Shown here: one piece after another, positions 27,047 through 35,801 of the stretch
How the letters are laid out: every line of letters starts with the position of its first letter
Position numbering within the stretch: the first letter of the stretch is position 1
NCBI GenBank assembly: GCA_964655245.1
Contig: CAZZLQ010000001.1
Span: 30,348 to 94,347, forward strand
Length of the DNA: 64,000 nucleotides
Origin: JBEIHI01 sp964655245
GTDB taxonomy: Bacteria; Bdellovibrionota; UBA2394
Direction of reading: 5' to 3'
Translations under genes and position numbers: made by a program
Notes under the pieces: generated by a model
Databases searched by the model: none
Seen by the model: only the letters and a program-made list of their open reading frames with translations
What the model was told of the DNA's origin: nothing

Positions 27047-27418
27047 TCATTGAAGTCGTTGGTTTTTTGGAGGGGTCCGGAACCTGCCTCGAGGGGGGAC
27101 GGTGGGGCATCGAGGTCTCAAGACCAGGTCTGAGAGCCCCTTGAGGCTTCCGCCGAAGTCCACGGCAATGATTCGGCACTCGCGTCCAGAGCCTGGTATT
27201 TTCCAAGATCGACTCCCCCTCTGTAGCTGTAAATGCATTTTGTTTATAGAGAGTTGAACATCTCGAAGGCTCGATGTGCGCTGAGTCACGGTGGCAGTTC
27301 GGTAGTTGTGTATCAAAAACTGAAGGGCAATCACGCCACTGCTGATAAAAATACTTAGCCAGAGGCCAAGGCTAAGCGTCTCAAACCCTCGCTGTTTAGA
27401 GTGAGATGTCGTAATCAC
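27047..27418 (-). CDS. small pilin-like membrane protein
   Basis: The 123-residue product has a positively charged start followed by a hydrophobic helix (RGFETLSLGLWLSIFISSGVIALQFL), reminiscent of prepilin or TadE-type N-termini, then a short extracytoplasmic part with two Cys. Processing at GF cannot be shown: the usual Glu at position 5 is instead near position 2. A GTG start is supported by GAGGGA five bases upstream. It overlaps the preceding gene by 23 bases. Confidence 0.55.
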   Translation of the reverse strand: MITTSHSKQRGFETLSLGLWLSIFISSGVIALQFLIHNYRTATVTQRTSSLRDVQLSINKMHLQLQRGSRSWKIPGSGRECRIIAVDFGGSLKGLSDLVLRPRCPTVPPRGRFRTPPKNQRLQ

Positions 27419-28127
27419 TTTGATCCCTCAGTCGTTTTACGTTGTGATCCCATGGCACCTGACACTTGGATTGCAGTGAGCGATGCACGAGGATGCGAGT
27501 GGGTTCGAGATCCGAGATTGAGTCGCCTTTGCCCAGAACAGAGCGAAACGGTTTGAACGCGAGGCGGTAAGTATTTCGTTCATTGAATTGCTCACTCGGT
27601 ACAAGCGCTAACGGAGGGGTGAACTTGTCCAGTGATGAGCCCTGTTGGACGGTTGGTCTGACAAGCTCGCGCTTCAGTCCGTCGCTCGTTTGAAGAGCTG
27701 TCTCCAAGACGCCAAAGTGCTCCCCAAGTTGATTCACATTTTTGAGAGCCATGAAACGTCGAAGCTGCTTTGCCATTTGAAGCCTTCTGAGATGATCTTG
27801 AGCCTGCATGATACGCTGGCCACGTCCTTGGAGGCGCTCAAGCTTCAACAGCGCACTGGGGCAGTATGCGGGATCGGCAATGCAAAGTGCGACCTCCCCG
27901 ATCATCTGGACTTGAACGAGTCTAATCTGAGAATTCAGGGGTTTGATTTGCAGCTGGTAGAAAGCCTTTTGAGAGTGGCAGAGGCTCAATGTGGTCGCAT
28001 CTAATCTGATCTGTTCTGAGGCTGAATGCATCCAATGAGCGCTTAAAGTCATGGTAAAGGCGATGACCCCACTGAGGGGGGCCAGAAAAAGCAGGAAGAA
28101 CAGAATCATGAAAGGGTCTGGATGCAA
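27396..28127 (-). CDS. TadG/TadE-like membrane-anchored protein
   Basis: The 243-residue product has one N-terminal hydrophobic helix (MILFFLLFLAPLSGVIAFTMTLSAHW). The following ASEQIRLDATTLSLCHSQ is like the membrane-proximal helix of Tad-type minor pilins, and a mostly helical region leads to a beta-rich end. The start is uncertain (TTG at 28127 or ATG at 28109), and no clear ribosome-binding site is seen. It is translationally linked to the pilin-like gene behind it. The role in a secretion or pilus apparatus is a guess; no other Tad genes are in the window. Confidence 0.5.
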   Translation of the reverse strand: MHPDPFMILFFLLFLAPLSGVIAFTMTLSAHWMHSASEQIRLDATTLSLCHSQKAFYQLQIKPLNSQIRLVQVQMIGEVALCIADPAYCPSALLKLERLQGRGQRIMQAQDHLRRLQMAKQLRRFMALKNVNQLGEHFGVLETALQTSDGLKRELVRPTVQQGSSLDKFTPPLALVPSEQFNERNTYRLAFKPFRSVLGKGDSISDLEPTRILVHRSLQSKCQVPWDHNVKRLRDQSDYDISL

Positions 28128-28310
28128 AACCCGTGAGGGGAGGGAGGTCTCGTTGAGAGAGATCCTCTCTGCTCCGTCGTCAATCGTAAGTTCTTACAGA
28201 TTGATCGAGGACCGGAAAAGCAGGCTTAGGAAGTTGACAGAATGGAGACCCCTGGCGAAGTTTATGGAAGGAATTAGTTTCACAGTCTTTTTGAGAAAGA
28301 GAGGTTCGTT

Positions 28311-29402
28311 GTGATTATCGGTTGCCCTAAAGAGATTAAGGATAATGAATACCGAGTTGGTTTGACTCCTGCAGGTGCCGCTGTCTTGGTTCAAGATGGT
28401 CACGATGTCTTCATTCAAAAGGGTGCGGGCCTCGGTAGTGGGTTGACTGATGAGCAGTACACTCAGGTCGGAGCCAAGATTTTGGATACAGCCGCTCAAG
28501 TTTTTGAAAAGGCTGAGATGATCATCAAGGTCAAAGAACCTCAAGCTGTTGAAGTGAAAATGATGCGCGAGGGACAGATCTTGTTCACTTATTTGCATCT
28601 CGCTCCTGCTCCTGAACTGACCAAGATGCTTCTCGATGCCAAGATCTCAGGGATTGCCTACGAGACTATTGAGCTCAATGACGGATCTCTTCCCTTGCTT
28701 CGTCCTATGTCTGAAGTCGCTGGTCGAGTCAGTGTTCAGATTGGCGCTCACTATCTGCAGAAAGATAGAGGCGGAAGCGGCGTTCTGTTGGGCGGAGTTC
28801 CCGGCGTGAAGCCTGCCAAGGTGACTATTCTGGGCGCGGGAGTTGTGGGAATTAACGCCTTGAAAATGGCTGTCGGCATGGGTGCTCAGGTCTCTGTTTT
28901 TGATATCAATCCGGTTCGTTTGGCATATCTCGATGATATCTACGGCGGTCGGATTTCAACCTTGGTCTCGAGTGCTGAGGCTATTGCAGATGAAGTGGCT
29001 CACTCTGATCTTTTGATCGGGGGAGTTTTGATCACCGGAGCAAAAGCTCCTCGCTTGGTCACTCGCCAGATGTTGACCCGTATGCGACCAAACTCAGTTG
29101 CCGTTGATGTGGCGATTGATCAAGGTGGATGCTTCGAATCAAGCAAGGCTACCACGCACTCTCATCCCACTTATTTTGATTCAGGTGTTTTGCACTATTG
29201 TGTTTCAAACATTCCCGGCGCTGTTTCTCGAACGTCCACTTTTGCGCTGACCAACGTGACATTGCCATACGCTCGCAAACTTGCGGGAATGGGCCTGCGA
29301 AAGGCCCTCAAAGAGGACTTGGCCTTGGCCAAGGGGCTCAATGTTCACGCAGGAGAGATCACTCAAAAGGCAGTCGCCGAGGCCTTCGAATCATATCGAT
29401 AA
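28311..29402 (+). CDS. ald: alanine dehydrogenase
   Basis: This NAD-dependent enzyme interconverts L-alanine with pyruvate and ammonia. The 363 residues carry the family start (IIGCPKEIKDNEYRVGLTP), the substrate-binding Lys in IIKVKEP, the catalytic His in TYLHLAP, and the Rossmann motif TILGAGVVGINALK with Asp in SVFDINPVRL. SNIPGAVSRTSTFALTNVTLPY is present, and the length is typical. It starts at GTG, with AGAGAGG six bases upstream. A TTGACA at 28234 could be a -35 box but has no good -10 partner at normal spacing. Confidence 0.95.
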   Translation: MIIGCPKEIKDNEYRVGLTPAGAAVLVQDGHDVFIQKGAGLGSGLTDEQYTQVGAKILDTAAQVFEKAEMIIKVKEPQAVEVKMMREGQILFTYLHLAPAPELTKMLLDAKISGIAYETIELNDGSLPLLRPMSEVAGRVSVQIGAHYLQKDRGGSGVLLGGVPGVKPAKVTILGAGVVGINALKMAVGMGAQVSVFDINPVRLAYLDDIYGGRISTLVSSAEAIADEVAHSDLLIGGVLITGAKAPRLVTRQMLTRMRPNSVAVDVAIDQGGCFESSKATTHSHPTYFDSGVLHYCVSNIPGAVSRTSTFALTNVTLPYARKLAGMGLRKALKEDLALAKGLNVHAGEITQKAVAEAFESYR

Positions 29403-29451
29403 GTTAGAGAGCTCACGGTCCTGCTGCGGCGCTTCAGGCTGAAGCAACGCT

Positions 29452-29457
29452 ATAATA
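29452..29457 (+). promoter_or_regulatory. consensus -10 element TATAAT
   Basis: A perfect TATAAT ends five bases before the GTG start of the pseudo-receiver gene, so transcription would begin at or very near the start codon. No good -35 is visible; a GCTTCA-GGC-TGAAGC hairpin (29432-29446) lies just upstream. Confidence 0.35.
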
Positions 29458-29462
29458 GGACC

Positions 29463-30296
29463 GTGGGCGTTTCTTCCCCAGGACGTATTCTTCTCTGTGA
29501 CTTTGATGGAGCTTTTCAGTTTGCGGAAGAGCTTGCGTCGGTTGGCTTCCTTGTCGATCAGATTCGTCCCGATGCTTTGAGGCAAGTGGCTGTCGGGGAT
29601 CATGATCTGTTTTTGTTTTCCTTTGAAACGTTGGATGGATTGAATCGGGCTCTCAAAACTTGTGACAAGCTAAAGGCTGCTCAATTGTCGACGCCGATTG
29701 GACTGTTGGCTCGTGCGCAGCTTGGTCCAGATTTTCTCAATCACCAGCAATCAAGTTCACCGGCGGATCTTTATGTTCATGCGCCTCGATCGGTGTCGGT
29801 GTTACTTGATGAGCTCAGCGAGATTCTCGGCTGTCCCCTGCCGCCACACTTCAAGTCGAACAGTTTCTTCCTTGAGGGAGATGTTGAGTCTGAGAATCTG
29901 ATTGAAGAGTATCGTGCTCATATTGCTCAGCTTGAGGAGGAAGTCAGAAATCTTCGCAGGCGAAATCTTGATGAGCCTCATTCAGAAGATAAAGAGGATC
30001 TGCGACCCCGTCTTAAAGCTTTGTTGGAGGGCCAGAAGTTGCAGTTTCAAACGGAGTCGGAAAAAATCAAGATTCAGCTATCGGAAATGGAAGCTCAGCT
30101 TTTGGACCGTGAGGCAAAGACCCACGAGCTTGAGTCCCTCGTCGCTCAGCTCTACAAAAAAATGGATGAGATTTCTGAGTCACATGAAAAAGCTCAAAAC
30201 ACTCTGCGCGCCTTCTATATGCAAAAGCTCCAGTTGATGGAGAGCGAAAAGAAGGAGCTCGAGCAAAAAATGACTTCTCAATCTCCGCGCAGATGA
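29463..30296 (+). CDS. pseudo-receiver and coiled-coil protein, FrzS/AglZ-like architecture
   Basis: The 277-residue product has an N-terminal receiver-like domain (about 1-125) and a long coiled coil (about 140-270). The receiver has lost its key residues. The phosphoacceptor in DLFLFSFETLDG is Ser where Asp is expected, the Thr/Ser position in PIGLLARA is Ala, and the conserved Lys is absent from ADLYVHAP. This plan matches FrzS and AglZ of Myxococcus motility, which act by protein-protein contacts rather than phosphorylation. A GTG start has AGGA close by. It heads a run of plus-strand genes up to glmS. Motility function here is inference. Confidence 0.7.
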   Translation: MGVSSPGRILLCDFDGAFQFAEELASVGFLVDQIRPDALRQVAVGDHDLFLFSFETLDGLNRALKTCDKLKAAQLSTPIGLLARAQLGPDFLNHQQSSSPADLYVHAPRSVSVLLDELSEILGCPLPPHFKSNSFFLEGDVESENLIEEYRAHIAQLEEEVRNLRRRNLDEPHSEDKEDLRPRLKALLEGQKLQFQTESEKIKIQLSEMEAQLLDREAKTHELESLVAQLYKKMDEISESHEKAQNTLRAFYMQKLQLMESEKKELEQKMTSQSPRR

Positions 30297-30309
30297 TCTA
30301 TGAGGCAGC

Positions 30310-31494
30310 ATGTTGTCTGTGCTGCCGAATTTGGTTCTTTCAGCTCTTGTCGGAGTTTCCTCAGCACCTCTTCATGAGATGACCAATGCCGCTCTTCTGA
30401 AGGGCCGAGATGCTTTTGTGTGGCAGTATCGTGGCTGTCCTCAAATGATGGTTCACTTTAAATCCTGGAACGAGTTGCAAATGCGTCCTCCTTTGATTGT
30501 CCATACGTCCATGTCCGATCGTGGCTTGCAAGTCGCAGAGATTCAGTGGGAAGCGCTCCAATCAATCGAGCGTTTGAGTCGCGATGTTTATTTTTTGGTG
30601 AGCTGCGAAGACTTGGCCCTGGCCTCCTTGCTTCATGTGATGGGCAAGCCTATTGACAACTTTGAGCCGAAGTTCTCAGCGGTGGAGAAGGCGGAGCATT
30701 TGAAACTCAAGCGCACATTTCCACGATTTTCGGAGGCGAGTTTTGTGTGGGCAGAGGGGCCCTTTTTGGATGCTTTATCCGTTCGACCCTGGATTTGGGC
30801 GCCTCTGGGAATTAGTCAGAGAGGGGTTTGGGTAGTCAGTCTCGAGTCAGATAGCCCTCATTTGGAGCAGGAGGTGGGGCGAGTCCTTCAGTCACTTTCG
30901 GATCAAAATTCTGTGAGGAGGTGGTCGTGGTCTGAGCCTCATTTTGAGCATGAAAAACAGTTTGAGATTTTTGGCTTTCTTTTGCCGTGGATCCAGAGAC
31001 TGAAGTCCATCTTGAATCCTCGGGAGTTCTTTTTTGAAAAAAATTGGCAGGAGGATTTAGTCGGACATTGGAAGTTTGCTGGCCGACGCGAAGACAGTGT
31101 GTTGATTCAGTACGAGTTTTTAGGGGGACGAGAGGTGAGTGAGTTGGAGTCTCAGCTGATCCTTGCTCTGGATAAAACGGGGCTGTCGAATCATCTCAAG
31201 TATCGTCAGATTTACTTTAGGCCCTTTCTGCGCAGTCCTTTGTTTGGACATGAGGTGGAGGGAATCTTAGAGGCGCTCGAGGAGGTTCCTCAGGTGAAGC
31301 CAGCCCCTGTTATCTCAAGCGTTGAAAGCCCATCGTATCTGTTTCGCCAGCAAGGATTTCCAACGCTTGAGCTGAGCGCGCTTTACAGTTTGCATGCTCC
31401 AACGGAGAGGAGGGCACATGAAGATTTTCAGGAGGCGCGAGCAAAGGCCGTTGCTATCCACCGCGAGATCTTTCGCCAGATCATGCAAAGATAG
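30310..31494 (+). CDS. hypothetical protein with an M20/M28-peptidase-like C-terminal pattern
   Basis: No confident family. The 394-residue product starts with a hydrophobic segment (MLSVLPNLVLSALVGVSSA) that could be a signal peptide, and is rich in Trp, Phe and Glu. Its C-terminal stretch (SVESPSYLFRQQGFPTLELS ... HAPTERRAHEDFQEA) resembles the end of zinc aminopeptidases of the M20/M28 type, where a residue such as T-D/E-A precedes 'GIP'. The metal-ligand set is not convincing, so it may be an inactive relative. TGAGG five bases before the ATG supports the start. It overlaps the ComF-like gene. Confidence 0.6.
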   Translation: MLSVLPNLVLSALVGVSSAPLHEMTNAALLKGRDAFVWQYRGCPQMMVHFKSWNELQMRPPLIVHTSMSDRGLQVAEIQWEALQSIERLSRDVYFLVSCEDLALASLLHVMGKPIDNFEPKFSAVEKAEHLKLKRTFPRFSEASFVWAEGPFLDALSVRPWIWAPLGISQRGVWVVSLESDSPHLEQEVGRVLQSLSDQNSVRRWSWSEPHFEHEKQFEIFGFLLPWIQRLKSILNPREFFFEKNWQEDLVGHWKFAGRREDSVLIQYEFLGGREVSELESQLILALDKTGLSNHLKYRQIYFRPFLRSPLFGHEVEGILEALEEVPQVKPAPVISSVESPSYLFRQQGFPTLELSALYSLHAPTERRAHEDFQEARAKAVAIHREIFRQIMQR

Positions 31495-32101
31495 CTTTCT
31501 CTCTCTTGCGCCCCCTTGTTGGGGATGTGAGGCCCCCTCTTGGAAAAGTGTTTGTTTAAAATGTTTAGACTCAGGTCGACTTTCAAAGGCTATCACGCCT
31601 CACGATTCTGAGGCGGGACTCAGCTTTTTGTCCGAGTTTTCGTATTCAAAATGGGGCGAGAAAGTTTTGTGGCACTATAAAGAGCGCTCCTCACCCGAAG
31701 TGATTTCCGAAATCATTCCACACCTACGAGTGCCCATCCAAAGGGATGAAGTTGATGCCTTGATCTATGTTGCATCAGATCCCGTATCGAATCGTAGGAG
31801 ATTCTTTGATCCATCCGAGGAGCTTGCTCGCCAGTTATCTCGAGCCTGGAGCATCCCACTTGTTTCGAAGGTCTTTCATCGGATTCCTCAAATGTTCGCC
31901 CAGAAGGATCTTTCTCGCCAGCAGCGTCGCCTTTGGGCTTCGCGGTTGATCTCAATTCGAAGTGAGAAGCTCGCTGGGTATGAGAGAGTTTTGCTGGTCG
32001 ATGATCTTGTCACAACAGGTGAGACGCTGAGAGCTCATATCGGGCTTTTAAAGGCCATTGGGGTGAAGGTTAAGGCCTGGACTTTGTTTCAAAAATTCTG
32101 A
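31418..32101 (+). CDS. ComF-family phosphoribosyltransferase-like protein
   Basis: The 227-residue product has an N-terminal zinc-ribbon-like Cys set (CWGC and CLKCL) and a C-terminal PRTase domain with the PRPP-binding signature RVLLVDDLVTTGETL. A helical middle ends in KDLSRQQRR, typical for ComF/GntX proteins that act in DNA uptake or related processing. The ATG at 31418 is chosen because GGAGAGGAGG lies directly upstream; the coding sequence overlaps the previous gene by 77 bases. Its substrate is unknown. Confidence 0.85.
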   Translation: MKIFRRREQRPLLSTARSFARSCKDSFLSLAPPCWGCEAPSWKSVCLKCLDSGRLSKAITPHDSEAGLSFLSEFSYSKWGEKVLWHYKERSSPEVISEIIPHLRVPIQRDEVDALIYVASDPVSNRRRFFDPSEELARQLSRAWSIPLVSKVFHRIPQMFAQKDLSRQQRRLWASRLISIRSEKLAGYERVLLVDDLVTTGETLRAHIGLLKAIGVKVKAWTLFQKF

Positions 32102-32171
32102 GCCGGCTGGCTATCTTTGGGTTTGGAAATTTTGCAAACTCCGGTCAATATGGCCCCGGAGGCCCCAACTT

Positions 32172-32489
32172 ATGGTTTCATTGCTCTTTAGCTTGTTAAC
32201 ACTTTCTTCCGATGGGGGGGGTGAGGTTGTTTTGGAGTTGGCGTATGAACCAAAGCACTGTGTAACAACCCCTTGCCCTCAGTTTCGAATTCTTTCAGCC
32301 ATCAAGGGGGAAATGCCCCGACAGGTCGCTGCTGATTTAGTGAACTTAGATCCTGCCAAGTCGGCCCTGTCTGCTTTTCGTCAGGTGCGAGTGACGGGCA
32401 CCTACGTTGAGTTAGAAGGAGTCACTCAAATCAAAGTCTCTCGTTGGGAAGTCATGGTCCGAGAAAATCTTGAGGAGCAGGGTAAGTAA
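32172..32489 (+). CDS. small secreted hypothetical protein
   Basis: No family is recognised. The 105-residue product has a short signal-like start (MVSLLFSLLTLSS) and a beta-rich body resembling an OB-like fold (RVTGTYVELEGVTQIKVSRWEV). A Cys pair (CVTTPC) may form a disulfide. GGAGG lies nine bases before the ATG. The stop is two bases before glmU, so it is in the glmU-glmS transcript. Confidence 0.65.
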   Translation: MVSLLFSLLTLSSDGGGEVVLELAYEPKHCVTTPCPQFRILSAIKGEMPRQVAADLVNLDPAKSALSAFRQVRVTGTYVELEGVTQIKVSRWEVMVRENLEEQGK

Positions 32490-32491
32490 CA

Positions 32492-33901
32492 ATGTCTCGA
32501 GATCGAATCAGTTTGGTGTTGGCGGCTGGAGCAAGTACTCGGATGAAATCAAAGAAGTCCAAGCTGCTTCATCATGTTTTGGGTCGGCCCGCTATTTATT
32601 GGGCCCTTGATCAGGCTCGATGGTTCTCTGATCGAGTTGTTGTCGTGGTTGGGCATCAGCGTGATGAACTGATGAAAGTTGTGGCTGATTATCATCTCGA
32701 TGTGGATATCAAATTTGCAGTGCAGACTGAGCAAAAGGGGACGGCTCACGCAGTTCAATCGGCCTTCAGCGAGATTGAAAAATGGAAGCCCCAAGATGCC
32801 GATGTATTCATCATGGGTGGCGATGCGTTTTTGCTTCAGCGCGAGACTCTCGAGGAGTTTTCCAAAGTTCATCAGACAACGGGTTCAGTTCTTTCCTTGA
32901 TGACGGCGGTTTTAGATGATGCTGGTGCGTATGGTCGGATCGTTCGAAATGACCGGGGCCAGATTGAAAAGATTGTTGAGGCAAAAGAGGCTTCACGTGC
33001 TGAGCTTGGTATTCGAGAAATGAATGCAGGGTTTTATTGTGCCGACTGGCATTTTCTTCAGGAAACGCTGCGTGGCGTCTCGAACACCAATCGATCCAAC
33101 GAATTTTATCTGACAGATCTTGTCAGTTTGGCTCGCTCTCAAAATCGACTGGTCCAGACACTCATGATTCCCTATCAGGAAAGTTTGGGAATCAATACTC
33201 AAGAGGATCTTGCGACCGTTGCATCGATCTTTCAAGGGCGAGTGAATTCATATTGGATGGGTATCGGTACTGAGATGATGTCTCCGTCGTCAGTTTGGAT
33301 TGATGCTGATGTGGAATTGGGCCAGGGGGTTTGCTTGGAACCTGGAGTCATCCTGAAAGGGCAGACAAAGATTTTTGCTGACTCTCGAATAGGGGCCTAT
33401 TCGGTGATTGAAAATTCTGAGATTGGCCAAGGCTCGGTTGTGGAGGCTTATTCACACATCAAAGACGCACGAGTAGGCGTTCAAAATAAGATTGGACCCT
33501 ACGCAAGATTGAGGCCTGGCGCTGTTTTGGATTCTGAAGTTCATGTGGGTAATTTTGTTGAGATTAAGAAGTCTCATCTGGGCGAAGGGTCGAAGGCCAA
33601 TCACTTGAGTTACATTGGGGACTCGACGATTGGAAAGAGATGCAACGTAGGCGCTGGAACAATCACATGTAATTATGATGGATTTCACAAATACGAGACT
33701 GTCTTGGAAGACGGCGTGTTTATTGGCTCAAACTCATCTCTGGTTGCGCCCGTGACCATCGGGGCAGGCTCCATCGTGGGAGCTGGTTCTGTCATCACAA
33801 AGGATGTAGATCCGAATGCCATTGCACTTGAGCGATCTGATCAGCGCGAGTTAAAAGGAGCAGCTGAGAAGTTTCGTCAGCGAAAGAAAAGAGAGCATTA
33901 A
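32492..33901 (+). CDS. glmU: bifunctional N-acetylglucosamine-1-phosphate uridyltransferase/glucosamine-1-phosphate acetyltransferase
   Basis: GlmU acetylates GlcN-1-P and joins it to UTP to give UDP-GlcNAc, the precursor for murA and lipid A. The 469 residues have the N-terminal uridyltransferase domain (LAAGASTRMKSKKSKLLHHV; QTEQKGTAHAV; NAGFYC) and a C-terminal left-handed beta-helix of hexapeptide repeats (about 255-450), with RLRPGAVL, GNFVEIKKSHLGEGSKANHL and SYIGDSTIGKRCNVGAGTI. Length is normal. It is followed by glmS after three bases. Confidence 0.96.
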   Translation: MSRDRISLVLAAGASTRMKSKKSKLLHHVLGRPAIYWALDQARWFSDRVVVVVGHQRDELMKVVADYHLDVDIKFAVQTEQKGTAHAVQSAFSEIEKWKPQDADVFIMGGDAFLLQRETLEEFSKVHQTTGSVLSLMTAVLDDAGAYGRIVRNDRGQIEKIVEAKEASRAELGIREMNAGFYCADWHFLQETLRGVSNTNRSNEFYLTDLVSLARSQNRLVQTLMIPYQESLGINTQEDLATVASIFQGRVNSYWMGIGTEMMSPSSVWIDADVELGQGVCLEPGVILKGQTKIFADSRIGAYSVIENSEIGQGSVVEAYSHIKDARVGVQNKIGPYARLRPGAVLDSEVHVGNFVEIKKSHLGEGSKANHLSYIGDSTIGKRCNVGAGTITCNYDGFHKYETVLEDGVFIGSNSSLVAPVTIGAGSIVGAGSVITKDVDPNAIALERSDQRELKGAAEKFRQRKKREH

Positions 33902-33904
33902 AGA

Positions 33905-35749
33905 ATGTGTGGAATTGTTGGATATGTAGGTCATCGAGAAGCCACCGCGATTGTGATTTCGGGTCTGAGGCGGCTCGAGTATCGAGGCTATGACTCAGCG
34001 GGGGTTGCTGCGATTGAAAATGGAGCACATCATCCTGCGCGTTTAAGGATCAAGCGTTGTGAGGGGAAGATCGAAAATCTCATGAAGTCGATTGAGAAGG
34101 ATCCTATCTCGGGTTCTTCGGCGATCGGGCACACTCGTTGGGCGACGCATGGTCGGCCCTCGGAAAGAAATGCTCATCCTCATCGCTATCAGGATGTTGT
34201 GATTGTGCACAATGGGATCATCGAGAATTACTCTGATCTCAAAGCTCAGCTTCAAAAGAAGGGACATGAGTTTTCATCGGAAACGGATTCGGAAGTGATT
34301 GCACATCTGCTTCAGGTAGCTCTGGATCAGACTAAGAATTTTGAATCAGCCTGTCAGAAGATGGTCGGCCAGTTGAAGGGGGCTTTTGCGATTACTGCCG
34401 TTTGGATTCATCAGCCGAAAACTCTCTTCGTGGCTAAGAATCAGTGTCCCATCGTTCTGGGTCTGGGAGAGCATGAAAAGTTTGTCGCTTCGGATATTCC
34501 TGCGCTCTTGGATTATACGAGAGAATTTATCTTTCTGGATGATCGTGAGATGGCCTTCATTGAGCCTGAGCGAGTCATCGTAAAGACATTCGCGGGTAGC
34601 AAGATTCAAAAGAAGAGCAAAAAGATCGAGTGGTCTTTGGCGATGGCTGAGAAAGAGGGCTATCCGCATTTCATGCTCAAGGAGATTCATGAGCAGCCCA
34701 GGGTGATTCAGGACTCTTTGCGTGGACGTATCTTGCCGAAGTTCGATGGGGTTCACTTTGAGAATGTGAAGTGGACCTCGGCTCAGTGGAAAAAGTTCAA
34801 GGCGTTGAACCTCGTGGCGTGCGGGACTGCTTGGCATGCCTCGTTACTGGGTAAGTATTGGATTGAGCAATTCGCCCGTATTCCAGTCGATGTCGATTTG
34901 GCTTCAGAGTTTCGCTACCGAAATCCCGTTGTTCAAAAGGACTCGCTCTGTGTCGCCGTTTCTCAGTCAGGAGAAACAGCCGATACCTTGGCAGCAATTA
35001 CTGAGGGCATGCGGCTGAAGCAATCAGCGCTCGCGATTACAAATACCGTCGAGAGTTCATTGGCTCGTAAAGCGAAGAATGTGATTTATACTCATGCTGG
35101 CCCTGAGATCTCTGTGGCCTCGACGAAGTGCTTCATTGCCCAGTTGACGGCTCTTTATCTGCTGGGAGTTCATCTTGCAAAGGTGAGGGGAACTCAATCT
35201 CAGAAGTGGATTAAGCAGGCCCTGATCGATCTCAACTCTGTTCCTGAAAAGCTTGAAGAGGTGCTTAAGCAAAACGATCGAATCAAGTCGATTGCTCAAA
35301 AGTACTCAAGTTTTGGGCAATATTTTTATTTGGGACGAGGTCTCTCCTATCCTTTGGCACTCGAAGGGGCGTTGAAGCTTAAAGAGATCGCGTATGTCAA
35401 TACTCAGGCTTACTCAGCAGGTGAAATGAAGCATGGACCGATTGCTTTAATATCAGACGACTGGCCAGTTGTTTGCATTGCCCCGCAAGATGGCATTCAC
35501 GACAAAATGATCTCAAACGTTGAAGAAGTGAAGGCAAGAGGCGGTCGCGTGATCTTGATTGGGACCGAAGGAGACTCAAAAGCAGAGGCGCTGGCTTCTG
35601 AGTGGATTCCTTTGCCTGAGGTTCGAACCGAGCTTTATCCCTTTGTCGCTTCTGTGGTGTTGCAGCTGTATGCCTACCATATGGCCGTCCTTCGCGGTAC
35701 TGACGTGGATAAGCCCAAGAATCTAGCTAAGTCTGTGACAGTCGAATAA
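33905..35749 (+). CDS. glmS: glutamine-fructose-6-phosphate aminotransferase (isomerising)
   Basis: GlmS makes glucosamine-6-phosphate from fructose-6-phosphate and glutamine. The 614 residues contain the N-terminal nucleophile Cys2 (MCGIVGYVGHREA), GNG-type glutaminase blocks (RWATHGRPSERNAHPH; VHNGIIENY), and two SIS domains (ACGTAWHASLLGKY; VSQSGETADTLAAI). The C-terminal family end DKPKNLAKSVTVE is intact. It ends with a perfect terminator. No ribozyme-like leader is seen; only three bases separate it from glmU. Confidence 0.97.
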   Translation: MCGIVGYVGHREATAIVISGLRRLEYRGYDSAGVAAIENGAHHPARLRIKRCEGKIENLMKSIEKDPISGSSAIGHTRWATHGRPSERNAHPHRYQDVVIVHNGIIENYSDLKAQLQKKGHEFSSETDSEVIAHLLQVALDQTKNFESACQKMVGQLKGAFAITAVWIHQPKTLFVAKNQCPIVLGLGEHEKFVASDIPALLDYTREFIFLDDREMAFIEPERVIVKTFAGSKIQKKSKKIEWSLAMAEKEGYPHFMLKEIHEQPRVIQDSLRGRILPKFDGVHFENVKWTSAQWKKFKALNLVACGTAWHASLLGKYWIEQFARIPVDVDLASEFRYRNPVVQKDSLCVAVSQSGETADTLAAITEGMRLKQSALAITNTVESSLARKAKNVIYTHAGPEISVASTKCFIAQLTALYLLGVHLAKVRGTQSQKWIKQALIDLNSVPEKLEEVLKQNDRIKSIAQKYSSFGQYFYLGRGLSYPLALEGALKLKEIAYVNTQAYSAGEMKHGPIALISDDWPVVCIAPQDGIHDKMISNVEEVKARGGRVILIGTEGDSKAEALASEWIPLPEVRTELYPFVASVVLQLYAYHMAVLRGTDVDKPKNLAKSVTVE

Positions 35750-35779
35750 AAAAGGGGATCGAGTCTCGATCCCCTTTTT
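35748..35779. terminator. bidirectional terminator after glmS
   Basis: GGGGATCGA and TCGATCCCC form a 9-bp perfect stem with loop GTC, preceded by A6 and followed by T5. It sits between convergent glmS and the PilZ gene. Confidence 0.93.
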
Positions 35780-35801
35780 CAATCAGTCTTCTATCGAATT
35801 C

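Noticed and set aside
28234..28266. TTGACA before ald as a promoter
   Set aside because: Only a TTTATG at 21-base spacing follows; not convincing.
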